DNA of 27,355 nt from contig CALLHZ010000032.1 of the NCBI GenBank assembly GCA_938009115.1, forward strand, positions 1-27,355, in the 5' to 3' direction. Origin of the DNA: an uncultured Clostridia bacterium (GTDB lineage Bacteria > Bacillota > Clostridia > Peptostreptococcales > Anaerovoracaceae). The position numbers and the translations under genes are program-made. The notes beneath the pieces are model-generated. The model had not been told where the DNA came from, ran no database searches, and saw only the letters and a program-made list of their open reading frames with translations. Of this stretch, positions 16,071 to 22,753 are shown in pieces; the first letter of the stretch is position 1, and every line of letters starts with the position of its first letter.

Positions 16071-17219
16071 CTATTGCGCCCTCTCGAGGGTGTAGGGATG
16101 CTCCGTCACTTCTGGCAGCGTTCGCTTGATAAGCTTCTGAATGTCCTTCAGCAGCGGCTTTTCTTCGGCGTCGCAGAAGGCGATGGCTTTGCCTCCAAGG
16201 CCGGCCCGGCCGGTGCGGCCGATGCGATGGATATATGTCTCGGGGACCTCCGGCAGATTGTAGTTGATCACGTGGGACAGCTCTTCGATGTCCAGACCCC
16301 GGGCCGCTATGTCCGTGGCCACCAGGATCCTCGTCTTCCGTTCTTTGAAGTTGCTTAGGGCCAGCTGGCGGTTGCTTTGAGACTTATTGCCGTGGATCGC
16401 GGCGGACACAAAGCCTTTCCGGTTCAGATCCTTGACGATCCGGTCGGCGCCGTGCTTCGTGCGGGAAAAGACCAGCACGGAGTCATAAGTCTCTTTCCGC
16501 AGCAGGTCCATCAGCAGGTTGGTCTTGTTCTTTTTATCAACAAAATAAACCGCTTGCTCAATGATATCGATGGGCGAGCGCTTGGGCGTGATCACGATCT
16601 TGACCGGGTTCCGCAGGATCGTGTCGGCCAGGGCCCCGATCTCCTGGGGCATGGTGGCGGAAAAGAACATGGTTTGCCGTTCGGCAGGGATCAGTCGGAT
16701 AATGCGCTTCACATCCTGAAGCATGCCCATATCAAGCATTTGATCCGCTTCGTCCAGGACGAAGCGCTCCACGTGGCCAAGGTCGATAAAGCCCTGATTG
16801 ATCAGGTCGAGCAATCTTCCCGGTGTCGCCACCAGGATGTCGATTCCCTTTTGCAATTGCCGGGTTTGGGGATTCTGGGGGACGCCGCCAAATATGACAG
16901 CGGTCCTCAAGTTCAGATTTGCGCCGTATGCGGTGAAGCACTCGCCGATCTGCAGCGCAAGTTCTCGGGTCGGTGCCACGATCAGCGCCCGGATGGCCCG
17001 GGGCCCCTTCTGGGGTGCGCGGCTCTCTGACAGCTTCTGCAGGATAGGAATGGAAAAAGCGGCGGTTTTTCCGGTCCCCGTCTGGGCGCAGCCTAACAGA
17101 TCGGCGCCCGCCAGCAGCGCGGGGATCGCCTGGGTCTGTATCGGTGTAGCTTCCTTATAGCCCTGAACCTTCAGGGCCTTCAGAATAGGTTCAATGATGT
17201 TGAGTTCGTTGAATAACAA
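16071..17219 (-). CDS. DEAD-box ATP-dependent RNA helicase (RhlE-like, minimal core)
   Basis: The 382-residue protein unwinds short RNA duplexes using ATP. The ordered motifs are the Q motif (GYKEATPIQ near 20-28), motif I AQTGTGKT at 45-52, Ia PTREL at 83-87, Ib TPGR near 132-135, DEAD at 156-159 and SAT at 187-189. In domain 2 are VATDIAARGLDI and HRIGRTGRAG. The order and the core sequence resemble RhlE/DeaD-type enzymes. The protein ends soon after the second RecA domain, without the basic or RNA-recognition C-terminal extension of CsdA/DbpA types, so partners may set specificity. The start is TTG at 17219 with GAGGAGA 8 bases upstream. A long GC-rich leader precedes it. Confidence 0.94.
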   Translation of the reverse strand: MLFNELNIIEPILKALKVQGYKEATPIQTQAIPALLAGADLLGCAQTGTGKTAAFSIPILQKLSESRAPQKGPRAIRALIVAPTRELALQIGECFTAYGANLNLRTAVIFGGVPQNPQTRQLQKGIDILVATPGRLLDLINQGFIDLGHVERFVLDEADQMLDMGMLQDVKRIIRLIPAERQTMFFSATMPQEIGALADTILRNPVKIVITPKRSPIDIIEQAVYFVDKKNKTNLLMDLLRKETYDSVLVFSRTKHGADRIVKDLNRKGFVSAAIHGNKSQSNRQLALSNFKERKTRILVATDIAARGLDIEELSHVINYNLPEVPETYIHRIGRTGRAGLGGKAIAFCDAEEKPLLKDIQKLIKRTLPEVTEHPYTLERAQ

Positions 17220-17247
17220 TGTTTTCTCCTCTTTTTACTATATGATT

Positions 17248-17362
17248 CTGAAAAGCCGCGCAGCGGCTTTCCCATATCTCTATGATTTTAATCTCCATGA
17301 TCTCGCAGGCCGCCCGGCGGCCTCTGCGCATGCGTTCGGATATGTGGCGCCCGGCGGGCGAG
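17248..17362 (-). promoter_or_regulatory. GC-rich hairpins in the helicase leader
   Basis: Three short perfect stems follow one another upstream of the helicase: CGCCC/GGGCG around GCC near 17348-17360, GGCCGC/GCGGCC around three bases at 17308-17322, and AAAGCCGC/GCGGCTTT around TGC near 17253-17271. The last is followed by T and then CAG, too short for a good U-tract. They could form RNA structures in the 5' leader and support self-control by the helicase, which is inference. Confidence 0.45.
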
Positions 17363-17422
17363 CAGTATTATCTTGCCACAAATAATTATAATAACATGTA
17401 TCTAAAAATTAAGATAGCTGTT

Positions 17423-17660
17423 TCTTGAAGACAGTGCTTCCCGGCACGCCCGCCGCACTACTCGTTGCTTCCCGTCCGTGCCATGCGCTGCTTTCCGCTT
17501 TCACCGCACCACCCATGCCACGCGCTGCTTTCGCTTTCGCCGCACCGCCCATACCCCACTTGCGGCCTATGCTCTTCATTCTGGGCCGGCTCGTGCCGCT
17601 CGCAATGGTGTCGACCCTGAGCCCGACATCCGCGGCCTGAGAACGCAAGCAATAGGTGGA
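17423..17660. other. GC-rich intergenic stretch without a credible gene, containing a tandem duplication
   Basis: The stretch contains two adjacent ~37-bp copies at 17481-17517 and 17518-17553 that share GCGCTGCTTT, CGCTTTC and CCGCACC. Overlapping open frames exist in several frames on both strands (for example 17425-17640 plus), but their products are low-complexity proline/alanine or glycine/alanine sequences with no plausible ribosome site. I take it to be non-coding. Its composition differs from the AT-rich repeat array that follows. Confidence 0.6.
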
Positions 17661-17663
17661 TAG

Positions 17664-17702
17664 TTATACAGGTTCACCCCGAAAACTGCGGTTCCTGTAT
17701 AA
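17664..17702. repeat. Inverted-repeat element 1
   Basis: TTATACAGG at 17664-17672 and CCTGTATAA at 17694-17702 are perfectly complementary, with a 21-base interior. One further G-C pair (17663/17703) extends the arms to 10 bp. Confidence 0.9.
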
Positions 17703-17757
17703 CTTTTCCCCTCCGGCGAATTTCATTGGTGTTGAAAATCTGATATACAGCAGAAAA

Positions 17758-17796
17758 TTATACAGAAAAGGACGGAGAAAGAGGCAACCTGTATAA
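17758..17796. repeat. Inverted-repeat element 2
   Basis: TTATACAGA at 17758-17766 and CCTGTATAA at 17788-17796 differ from perfect pairing only at the innermost base. The interior is 21 bases. ACTTTTTC follows the right arm. Confidence 0.85.
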
Positions 17797-17813
17797 CTTT
17801 TTCAATTTGAGCG

Positions 17814-17852
17814 TTCTACAGGTAAGAAAGAGCCTCAAATGCTCCTGCACTC
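17814..17852. repeat. Degenerate inverted-repeat element 3
   Basis: TTCTACAGG at 17814-17822 and CCTGCACTC at 17844-17852 keep the spacing of 21 bases and the ACAGG/CCTG core. The outer part of the right arm has decayed. Confidence 0.55.
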
Positions 17853-17891
17853 GTCGAAACGGACGCGCATTTGGTCGTAAGTGTCCAGAAA

Positions 17892-17930
17892 TTATACAGG
17901 AACTATCCCAAAAGCCGATTTCCTGTATAA
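17892..17930. repeat. Inverted-repeat element 4
   Basis: TTATACAGG at 17892-17900 and CCTGTATAA at 17922-17930, interior 21 bases. Pairing extends on both sides to a perfect 12-bp inverted repeat (ATTATACAGGAA with TTCCTGTATAAT, 17891-17931). Confidence 0.9.
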
Positions 17931-18037
17931 TTTCACATTTTACCATGGCATGAAAAGCTGATTTGGCAGCCCAAAAGAGTGAAGCGAGCTCACATTTTCC
18001 CTTATATAACTTTTCTTCGCATCTTTCAGCGTGACTC

Positions 18038-18076
18038 TTATACAGGAAGAGCCCCTATATGCAATTTCTTGTATAA
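18038..18076. repeat. Inverted-repeat element 5
   Basis: TTATACAGG at 18038-18046 and CTTGTATAA at 18068-18076, interior 21 bases. The one difference from perfect pairing would be a G-U wobble in a plus-strand RNA. Confidence 0.85.
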
Positions 18077-18146
18077 CTGTTGCTCGCCGGCAACTTTTAT
18101 CGTTGCTGAAAAGCTTTTGCGACAGCAAAGTGGAGGCACATCGATA

Positions 18147-18983
18147 TCAAACAAGAAAGGAGCGGATGATTCGATCGATGCGTGCAGCGTCAAAGGGTTG
18201 AAGCGGCGACTCATAAGTAGTGATTAAATTCTGAAACGGCAGGATTCCTGCTTCCGCGTAACAATGAAGCTTTTCATATGCATGCTGACGGTAGGCCGCG
18301 TCATCCATCAAACCCAAATGTTCCCAGTAAAAAACACAGTGATCTGAGCGGCGCATGACGGTAAAATCCGGAAAGAAAAGCTTTTCTTCGATGGAAAGCG
18401 GGGCTTCGTACCGAAACGGGATACGGCGGTTTTCCAGCATGGCGGCGATCAGGGACTCGGCTTTGGATCGCACGGGCAATCCGCGAGGCGAACGGTAGAC
18501 CAAATGGTCTGGATAGGGAGGATGCGCTTTGAGTTCTTCCGACAGCCAATTGCGAACGATGAGGTCCTTTTCTTTCCCTTTGGTCGCTGTCAGCGGCATT
18601 TTCGGGCCATCGCGATAAACGGGCGGCAGGCTTGCCCAAATATCGGAAGGATCATAGGGTCTATAAGTGGCAAGAAATTTTTCCGCAGCTTGGATGTTGA
18701 TGTCTATCAAATTCGCCGCCGCGCGGCAATAGGCCTTTTGTGTGAGGGCGGAGCGAAGCGGCGTTTCCCTGGCGGAAAGGTATTGCTGCTTCTCGGCTCG
18801 CCTTCCTTCTTCCCGTTCGGTGGGCTGATAAAGGTATTGGTAGTAATAGTGCTTTCCTTTGATCGTCTTGCGGCAAAGGCTGCCGGCCGGGAACGACGAC
18901 ATCTGGCCTTCGATTTCTTTGAGCAGCCGGCGGTTGAGCGCGAGATCTCCGGCGACTTGATGGCATAATACGTTTGAATCCAT
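18147..18983 (-). CDS. PD-(D/E)XK-superfamily nuclease-like protein of unknown function
   Basis: The 278-residue protein has a charged N-terminal helical region (about 1-125). A C-terminal domain follows with RSKAESLIAAML at 172-183 (E176), FRYEAPL at 190-196 (E193), FFPDFTVM at 203-210 (D206), YWEHLGLMDD at 219-228 (E221) and a lysine/tyrosine-rich helix around K238. The acidic residue after a helix, PDF, and then a beta strand with E-H is the layout of PD-(D/E)XK nucleases, though the canonical lysine of E-X-K is replaced by the WEH triad. Similar stand-alone proteins are common in Clostridia with no assigned role. The start was set at ATG 18983 because GAGAGGA precedes it. The gene has a consensus promoter, and the repeat array directly abuts its 3' end. 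Confidence 0.75.
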   Translation of the reverse strand: MDSNVLCHQVAGDLALNRRLLKEIEGQMSSFPAGSLCRKTIKGKHYYYQYLYQPTEREEGRRAEKQQYLSARETPLRSALTQKAYCRAAANLIDINIQAAEKFLATYRPYDPSDIWASLPPVYRDGPKMPLTATKGKEKDLIVRNWLSEELKAHPPYPDHLVYRSPRGLPVRSKAESLIAAMLENRRIPFRYEAPLSIEEKLFFPDFTVMRRSDHCVFYWEHLGLMDDAAYRQHAYEKLHCYAEAGILPFQNLITTYESPLQPFDAARIDRIIRSFLV

Positions 18984-19055
18984 TGGGAACGTCCTCTCGT
19001 GACGGCGCCGGACACTGCCGGATAGGAGATAGTAGAAGCCGGTCAGGTATATAAT

Positions 19056-19067
19056 GTAAATATTTAC
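19056..19067. promoter_or_regulatory. 12-bp palindrome at the nuclease transcription start (candidate operator)
   Basis: GTAAATATTTAC is a perfect palindrome. It lies 7-18 bases downstream of the nuclease -10 box, so it covers the predicted +1 position, where a repressor would block initiation. Confidence 0.45.
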
Positions 19068-19073
19068 CAATAC

Positions 19074-19102
19074 ATGATACGATAATCAGCCCGGGAAGTC
19101 AA
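19074..19102 (-). promoter_or_regulatory. Promoter of the PD-(D/E)XK-like nuclease gene
   Basis: TTGACT (19102-19097), 17 bases, TATCAT (19079-19074) on the minus strand, near consensus. The leader to the ATG at 18983 is about 85 bases. Confidence 0.75.
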
Positions 19103-19122
19103 TCCGCCTTTCGGCGGTTCGC

Positions 19123-19152
19123 TGTACATTTCATTTTAGCTTGTGGTATGAT
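19123..19152 (+). promoter_or_regulatory. Possible promoter of the M20 peptidase operon
   Basis: TGTACA (19123-19128), 18 bases, TATGAT (19147-19152). It is moderate in quality and back to back with the nuclease promoter. A CCGCC-TTT-GGCGG hairpin (near 19104-19118) lies between the two. Confidence 0.4.
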
Positions 19153-19249
19153 GATGAAGGCAACATGGCCATGCGGAAGGCGCTGCCGCCGCAACACGCC
19201 GATAGCGCAAAGCGGTTCGGCGCCGCAGATGATTATTGGGGAGGATACT

Positions 19250-20896
19250 ATGAAGGATCGTATCTATAAGCTTTTGCAGGACCTGACGGCCATCGGCAGC
19301 GTCAGCTGCGTGAACGGCGAAACAGAAGCCGCGCAGTTTATTTATGACTATTTCATGAAAATGCCTTATTTTAAAGCGCATCCGGATCACGCGGGGTTGT
19401 ATTCCATTCCGGGCGACGCCCTGGGCCGGACCGTGCCCTACGCGTTTATTTGGGGCAACAGCCCGAAGACTGTGGTGATCATGGGGCATTTCGATGTGGT
19501 CGGCACGGAGGACTACGGCGAAGCCGAGCCTCTTGCTTTTTCTGTGGGCGAGGCCCTGGAGAAGGCGCTGGCGGCCAAGGCGCTGCCGGAAGACGCCCGG
19601 GCGGACATGGATTCCGGGGAATGGATCTGGGGCCGGGGCGTGGCGGACATGAAGGGCGGCTTGGCGGTCAACATGGTGCTCATGGAGGGGTACGCAGAAA
19701 AAGCTCTGGCCGGCGAGCTGCAGGGAAGTCTGTTTTTTATGGGCGTGCCCGACGAAGAATCCTATTCGGCCGGCATGCGGGCCGGCGTGACGCTGCTGAG
19801 CGACTGGAAAGCAAAGCATGGTCTCGACCTGCGTCTTCTGATCGATCCGGAGCCCTGCAACGTGACGGAAGACGGCAAACAAGTCCTGGACATCGGTTCC
19901 GTGGGGAAAACCATGCCTGTTGTGGTGGTCCAGGGCGTGACGGCCCACGTGGGCAGCCGCTTCAACGGTATTTCCCCCTTTGGGATCCTGTCCCGCATCG
20001 AGTTGAAAACCGAGGAAAGCCTGACCTTTACCGACAGCTTCCGGGGGGAGGCGACCATGCCGCCCAGCTGGGCCAGTCTGCGAGACAAAAAAGAAACCTA
20101 CGATGTGTCCATTCCCTATCGGGCGGCCGGCTATATGACGGTACTGAGCTTTACGACGACGCCGGATCAGATCATGGAAAAGCTGCGGGCGATCGCTCTG
20201 GAAGCTTTCAAGGAGGCGGTGGATGCGCTGGATGCCCTTTATCAGGGATTCAAGCCCTTGAACAAATTTGCTCAGAAAGAAAAGATCTATTACGAGCCGT
20301 TGGTCTTTACATTTGGAGAACTGAAGAAAAAGCTCAAAGAAGAAAAGGGCGAGGCCTTCGATTCCTTCTATCGGGCAGCTTACGGAGAGACTGCGAAAAA
20401 GATCGCCGCCGGAAAAGTCAACTATCAGAATGGTACGGTGGAACTCATGGAAAAAATCCTGAACTTCGCCGATCTCAAGCAGCCCCTTGTCCTCCTGGGC
20501 TTTGCCCCGCCCTACTATCCCGCGGTCAACAGCGACCTGATCCCAAGCCGGGAAAACGCCGGCAGCCGGCTTTTCGAAAGAGCGGCGGAGCTGTCCCGGT
20601 CTCAGTTCGGCCAGGAACTGGTCATGGAAAACTATGCCATGGGGATCTCCGATCTGAGCTATTGCGCCATGGATCATCCCTTTGATCCCGACGCCTATTC
20701 GGAAAACACACCGGTCTGGGGCGAGCTGTACAGCATCGACTTTGCCGGCATCGCCGATCTGAACCTGCCCTGTATCATCTACGGACCCATGGGGAGAGGT
20801 TTCCACCAGTGGACCGAGCGCGTCCATAAAAAGAGCCTGCTGGAAGTGACTCCAAGGGTCACCGCGCAGCTGATCGAAGAGCAATGGGAGGTGTAA
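19250..20896 (+). CDS. M20-family metallopeptidase, RocB-like
   Basis: The 548-residue protein has the M20 zinc-peptidase marks: GHFDVV with metal ligand H80 and D82, GRGVADMKGG with bridging D133, and GVPDEES with catalytic E169 and E170. Its length and the start (RIYKLLQDLTAIGSVSCVNG) match RocB-type members rather than the shorter (~400-residue) ArgE/DapE/PepT types. RocB is named for its place in arginine use in Bacillus, but its reaction is not established. The ATG at 19250 has GGGGAGG upstream. An open frame extends 34 codons further 5' without a ribosome site. Ten bases separate it from the next gene, so this is the first gene of a three-gene operon. A cytoplasmic amidase or peptidase acting on small peptides or modified amino acids is likely. 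Confidence 0.88.
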   Translation: MKDRIYKLLQDLTAIGSVSCVNGETEAAQFIYDYFMKMPYFKAHPDHAGLYSIPGDALGRTVPYAFIWGNSPKTVVIMGHFDVVGTEDYGEAEPLAFSVGEALEKALAAKALPEDARADMDSGEWIWGRGVADMKGGLAVNMVLMEGYAEKALAGELQGSLFFMGVPDEESYSAGMRAGVTLLSDWKAKHGLDLRLLIDPEPCNVTEDGKQVLDIGSVGKTMPVVVVQGVTAHVGSRFNGISPFGILSRIELKTEESLTFTDSFRGEATMPPSWASLRDKKETYDVSIPYRAAGYMTVLSFTTTPDQIMEKLRAIALEAFKEAVDALDALYQGFKPLNKFAQKEKIYYEPLVFTFGELKKKLKEEKGEAFDSFYRAAYGETAKKIAAGKVNYQNGTVELMEKILNFADLKQPLVLLGFAPPYYPAVNSDLIPSRENAGSRLFERAAELSRSQFGQELVMENYAMGISDLSYCAMDHPFDPDAYSENTPVWGELYSIDFAGIADLNLPCIIYGPMGRGFHQWTERVHKKSLLEVTPRVTAQLIEEQWEV

Positions 20897-20905
20897 GGAA
20901 AAAGA

Positions 20906-22135
20906 ATGACACAGAAGAAGGTATTATTGCTGGGCGTCGGCGCCCAGGGGACGGCGGTGGCACAAAGACTGGATGAGGACCCCATGGTGTCCGAAATCAT
21001 CTGCGCGGGGCGCAGGCAAACGGCGGTTGACAGGCTGGTGGCCAAGCTGACAAAGGCCCGGGGGCTCGTGGTGGACGCGGCGGACAAGGATGCCATCGTT
21101 CGGGCGGCTCACGGCGTGGATCTGATCCTGAACGCCCTTCCCTTAGACTGGACGAAGAACGTCCTGGATGCGGCGCTGGAAGTCCAGGCCAATTATCAGG
21201 ACTATGCGGCCACCACGGCCCTGCACGAGGATTGGGTCGAAAGCATCCGGATCCAGTACGAGGTTTACGGTCCCAGATTCGAAGCCATCGGAAAGACGGC
21301 GCTCATCGGCACCGGTTCCGCGCCGGGGATCATCTGCGCGGCGACCCGGGACGCCATGCGCTATCTGGATACCTGCGATACGATTTACAATTTCGTATGG
21401 GAAGGCGTGGAAACGAAGCGGTTTCTTCCCTTCTGGTGGTCGCCGGTGAGCGCCCTTCACGACATGGCTGAGGATGCCTATGCCGTGATCGACGGGAATT
21501 TAGTCCGGACACCGGCTTTCGGTCTTCCCGTGGTGCGAAAATATGATTATATGGATCGGGAGGTCACCTTCGTGGAACATTGCCACGACGAACCGCTCCA
21601 TTACTACATCAACCGGAAGAAATATTTTAAGGATGTGAAAAATGTCTATTTCAAATATGCCGGCGCCGGCGTCGATTTCTCCTTGCCCTTATACCGAGCC
21701 GGACTGCTGACCCACCAGAAGGAGCGGATCGGCGATGCGGATATCGCGCCCTTCGACGTGGTGCTGGCTCATTTGCCTCCGGCTCCCAGATACCCCGAAG
21801 AGATCAAAGCTTTGATCGATGAGGGTTTGGTTTCGGACTCGGGCTGCATGGTGGTGGAAGCCTACGGCACGAAGGACGGCAAAAATGTCCTCGTCGAGAC
21901 TCATGTCAGCGCCCCCGGTCTGGCGGAATCCTTTGCCCGGGCGGGCTTGTCGGCGGAAATGTACCTTACGGGACAGGGTGGCTATCTGTTCACGAAGATG
22001 TTTTTAAACAATATGTATGAAGGCAAAGGTTTGATTTCTTCCGATATGATGACTTATGAACAGGTGGACCGTTTCTTCGAGTACGCAAAAGCACTGGATA
22101 TCACGATCAGCACGACTGTAAAGGAGATGGATTGA
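20906..22135 (+). CDS. Saccharopine dehydrogenase family oxidoreductase
   Basis: The 409-residue protein begins with a Rossmann fold, VLLLGVGAQGTAVAQRL (GXGXXG at G10, G12, G15), followed by CAGRR at the end of the second strand, which suggests NADP preference. ANYQDYA and IGTGSAPGIICAATRDAM are typical of the saccharopine dehydrogenase/homospermidine synthase-like group. These enzymes make or split secondary amines between two amino acids or polyamines. Pairing with an M20 peptidase suggests amino acid or opine-type catabolism, but the actual substrate is not visible. GTAAGGAAAAAG precedes the ATG. The stop is 2 bases before the start of the next gene. Confidence 0.85.
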   Translation: MTQKKVLLLGVGAQGTAVAQRLDEDPMVSEIICAGRRQTAVDRLVAKLTKARGLVVDAADKDAIVRAAHGVDLILNALPLDWTKNVLDAALEVQANYQDYAATTALHEDWVESIRIQYEVYGPRFEAIGKTALIGTGSAPGIICAATRDAMRYLDTCDTIYNFVWEGVETKRFLPFWWSPVSALHDMAEDAYAVIDGNLVRTPAFGLPVVRKYDYMDREVTFVEHCHDEPLHYYINRKKYFKDVKNVYFKYAGAGVDFSLPLYRAGLLTHQKERIGDADIAPFDVVLAHLPPAPRYPEEIKALIDEGLVSDSGCMVVEAYGTKDGKNVLVETHVSAPGLAESFARAGLSAEMYLTGQGGYLFTKMFLNNMYEGKGLISSDMMTYEQVDRFFEYAKALDITISTTVKEMD

Positions 22136-22137
22136 CG

Positions 22138-22623
22138 ATGTTTCGAGAAATGAGAAGAGGGAAGCAGTTGATGTCTGCGGCGGATACAAAAGCGGCGATG
22201 GATCGCTGCATGAACGGGATCTTGTCCTGCGCAGGGGATGAAGGATATCCTTATGGTGTACCTGTGAGTTACGTTTATCATGATGAGAAAATATATTTTC
22301 ACTGCGCAAAGACCGGGCATAAAATAGACGCTATTGCCCGGGATCCGAAAGTGTGTTTCACGGTGGTCGATGAGGACCAGAACGTCAGCGCAGAATATAC
22401 CAGTTACTTCCGCAGCGTGATCGCCTTCGGCAGGGCCAGGATCGTCGAGGGCGATGAACGGTTCGAAGCCTTTATGGCGATGATCGAAAAATATTCCGGC
22501 GACCGGCCGCCGGAGGAAAAAAGGCAAAAGGCGATGGACTGCGAAGCATCCCTGATCGTGGCCATCGACGTGGATCACATCACCGGCAAGGAAGCCATCG
22601 AGTTTGTCCGGGCAAAGCAATAA
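22138..22623 (+). CDS. NimA-like pyridoxamine 5'-phosphate oxidase family flavoprotein
   Basis: The 161-residue protein has the split-barrel FMN-binding fold. Seen are MSAADTKAAMDRCMNGILSC near the start, the first barrel strands YPYGVPVSYVYHDEKIYFHC, then GHKIDAIARDPKVCFTVVDE and FRSVIAFGRARIVEG. This is the order of NimA-type (nitroimidazole resistance) and related reductases of Clostridia; most are of unknown substrate. The ATG at 22138 was chosen because AAGGAG at 22121-22126 fits it. The TTG at 22132 is too close and overlaps the previous stop codon. Last gene of the operon, followed by a terminator. Confidence 0.85.
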   Translation: MFREMRRGKQLMSAADTKAAMDRCMNGILSCAGDEGYPYGVPVSYVYHDEKIYFHCAKTGHKIDAIARDPKVCFTVVDEDQNVSAEYTSYFRSVIAFGRARIVEGDERFEAFMAMIEKYSGDRPPEEKRQKAMDCEASLIVAIDVDHITGKEAIEFVRAKQ

Positions 22624-22626
22624 TCA

Positions 22627-22657
22627 AAGAGGCGCAGTGAAAACTGCGCCCCTTTTC
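22627..22657 (+). terminator. Intrinsic terminator after the NimA-like gene
   Basis: GGCGCAG (22631-22637) and CTGCGCC (22644-22650) form a perfect stem around TGAAAA, extended by AAAG/CTTT across one mismatch, followed by TTTTCTGGATTTTTT. The stretch 22658-22753 shows no further feature. Confidence 0.85.
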
Positions 22658-22753
22658 TGGATTTTTTGTGAAGAGCAGTGTATGATTGAAACATTAGAGA
22701 AGAAAAATACGTCTAATTGAAAAAGTATAGCAGAAACAAAGGGGGAAAATGCA

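Larger units (their letters stand above)
17663..18127. repeat. Composite array of 39-bp inverted-repeat elements
   Basis: Five elements have a TTATACAGG-like left arm and a CCTGTATAA-like right arm separated by exactly 21 bases: starts at 17664, 17758, 17814 (degenerate), 17892 and 18038. A sixth, mostly decayed element has a right arm at 18001-18009. Two linker types alternate. Linker A carries TGAAAAGCTGAT and CAGC (17733, 17951 and 18107). Linker B begins TATAACTTTT and carries a TTTGAGCGT/TTTCAGCGT block (after 17788 and after 18001). The order element-A-element-B-element occurs twice (17664-17852 and 17892-18076), with an offset of about 224-228 bases. A third linker A runs to within 20 bases of the nuclease stop codon. 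Confidence 0.85.

Noticed and set aside
17120..17310. Small upstream frame in the helicase leader (minus strand, starting near 17298, about 35 codons, overlapping the helicase start)
   Set aside because: It has no ribosome site and its sequence is driven by the leader hairpins. Translation would be plausible only with expression data.
17663..18076. Integron attC sites
   Set aside because: The arms (TTATACAGG/CCTGTATAA) do not fit the RYYYAAC...GTTRRRY core sites, there is no integrase, and there are no cassette genes between the elements.
17663..18127. CRISPR array
   Set aside because: The repeated parts are short inverted arms with fixed 21-bp interiors and variable, long linkers. CRISPRs have 23-47 bp direct repeats at regular spacing, and no cas gene is present.
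17758..18128. Two short minus-strand open frames (17758-17946 and 17940-18128) with a shared VIQEI...SSCI-like peptide
   Set aside because: The shared peptide is simply the translation of the inverted-repeat elements in one frame. Other elements have stops or a shifted frame, and there is no good ribosome site, so I treat this as non-coding.
19136..20884. 582-codon open frame antisense to the M20 peptidase
   Set aside because: It mirrors the peptidase gene codon by codon as a shadow of GC-rich third positions. Its product is rich in histidine, arginine and glutamine and matches no family, while the plus-strand frame carries all M20 motifs.
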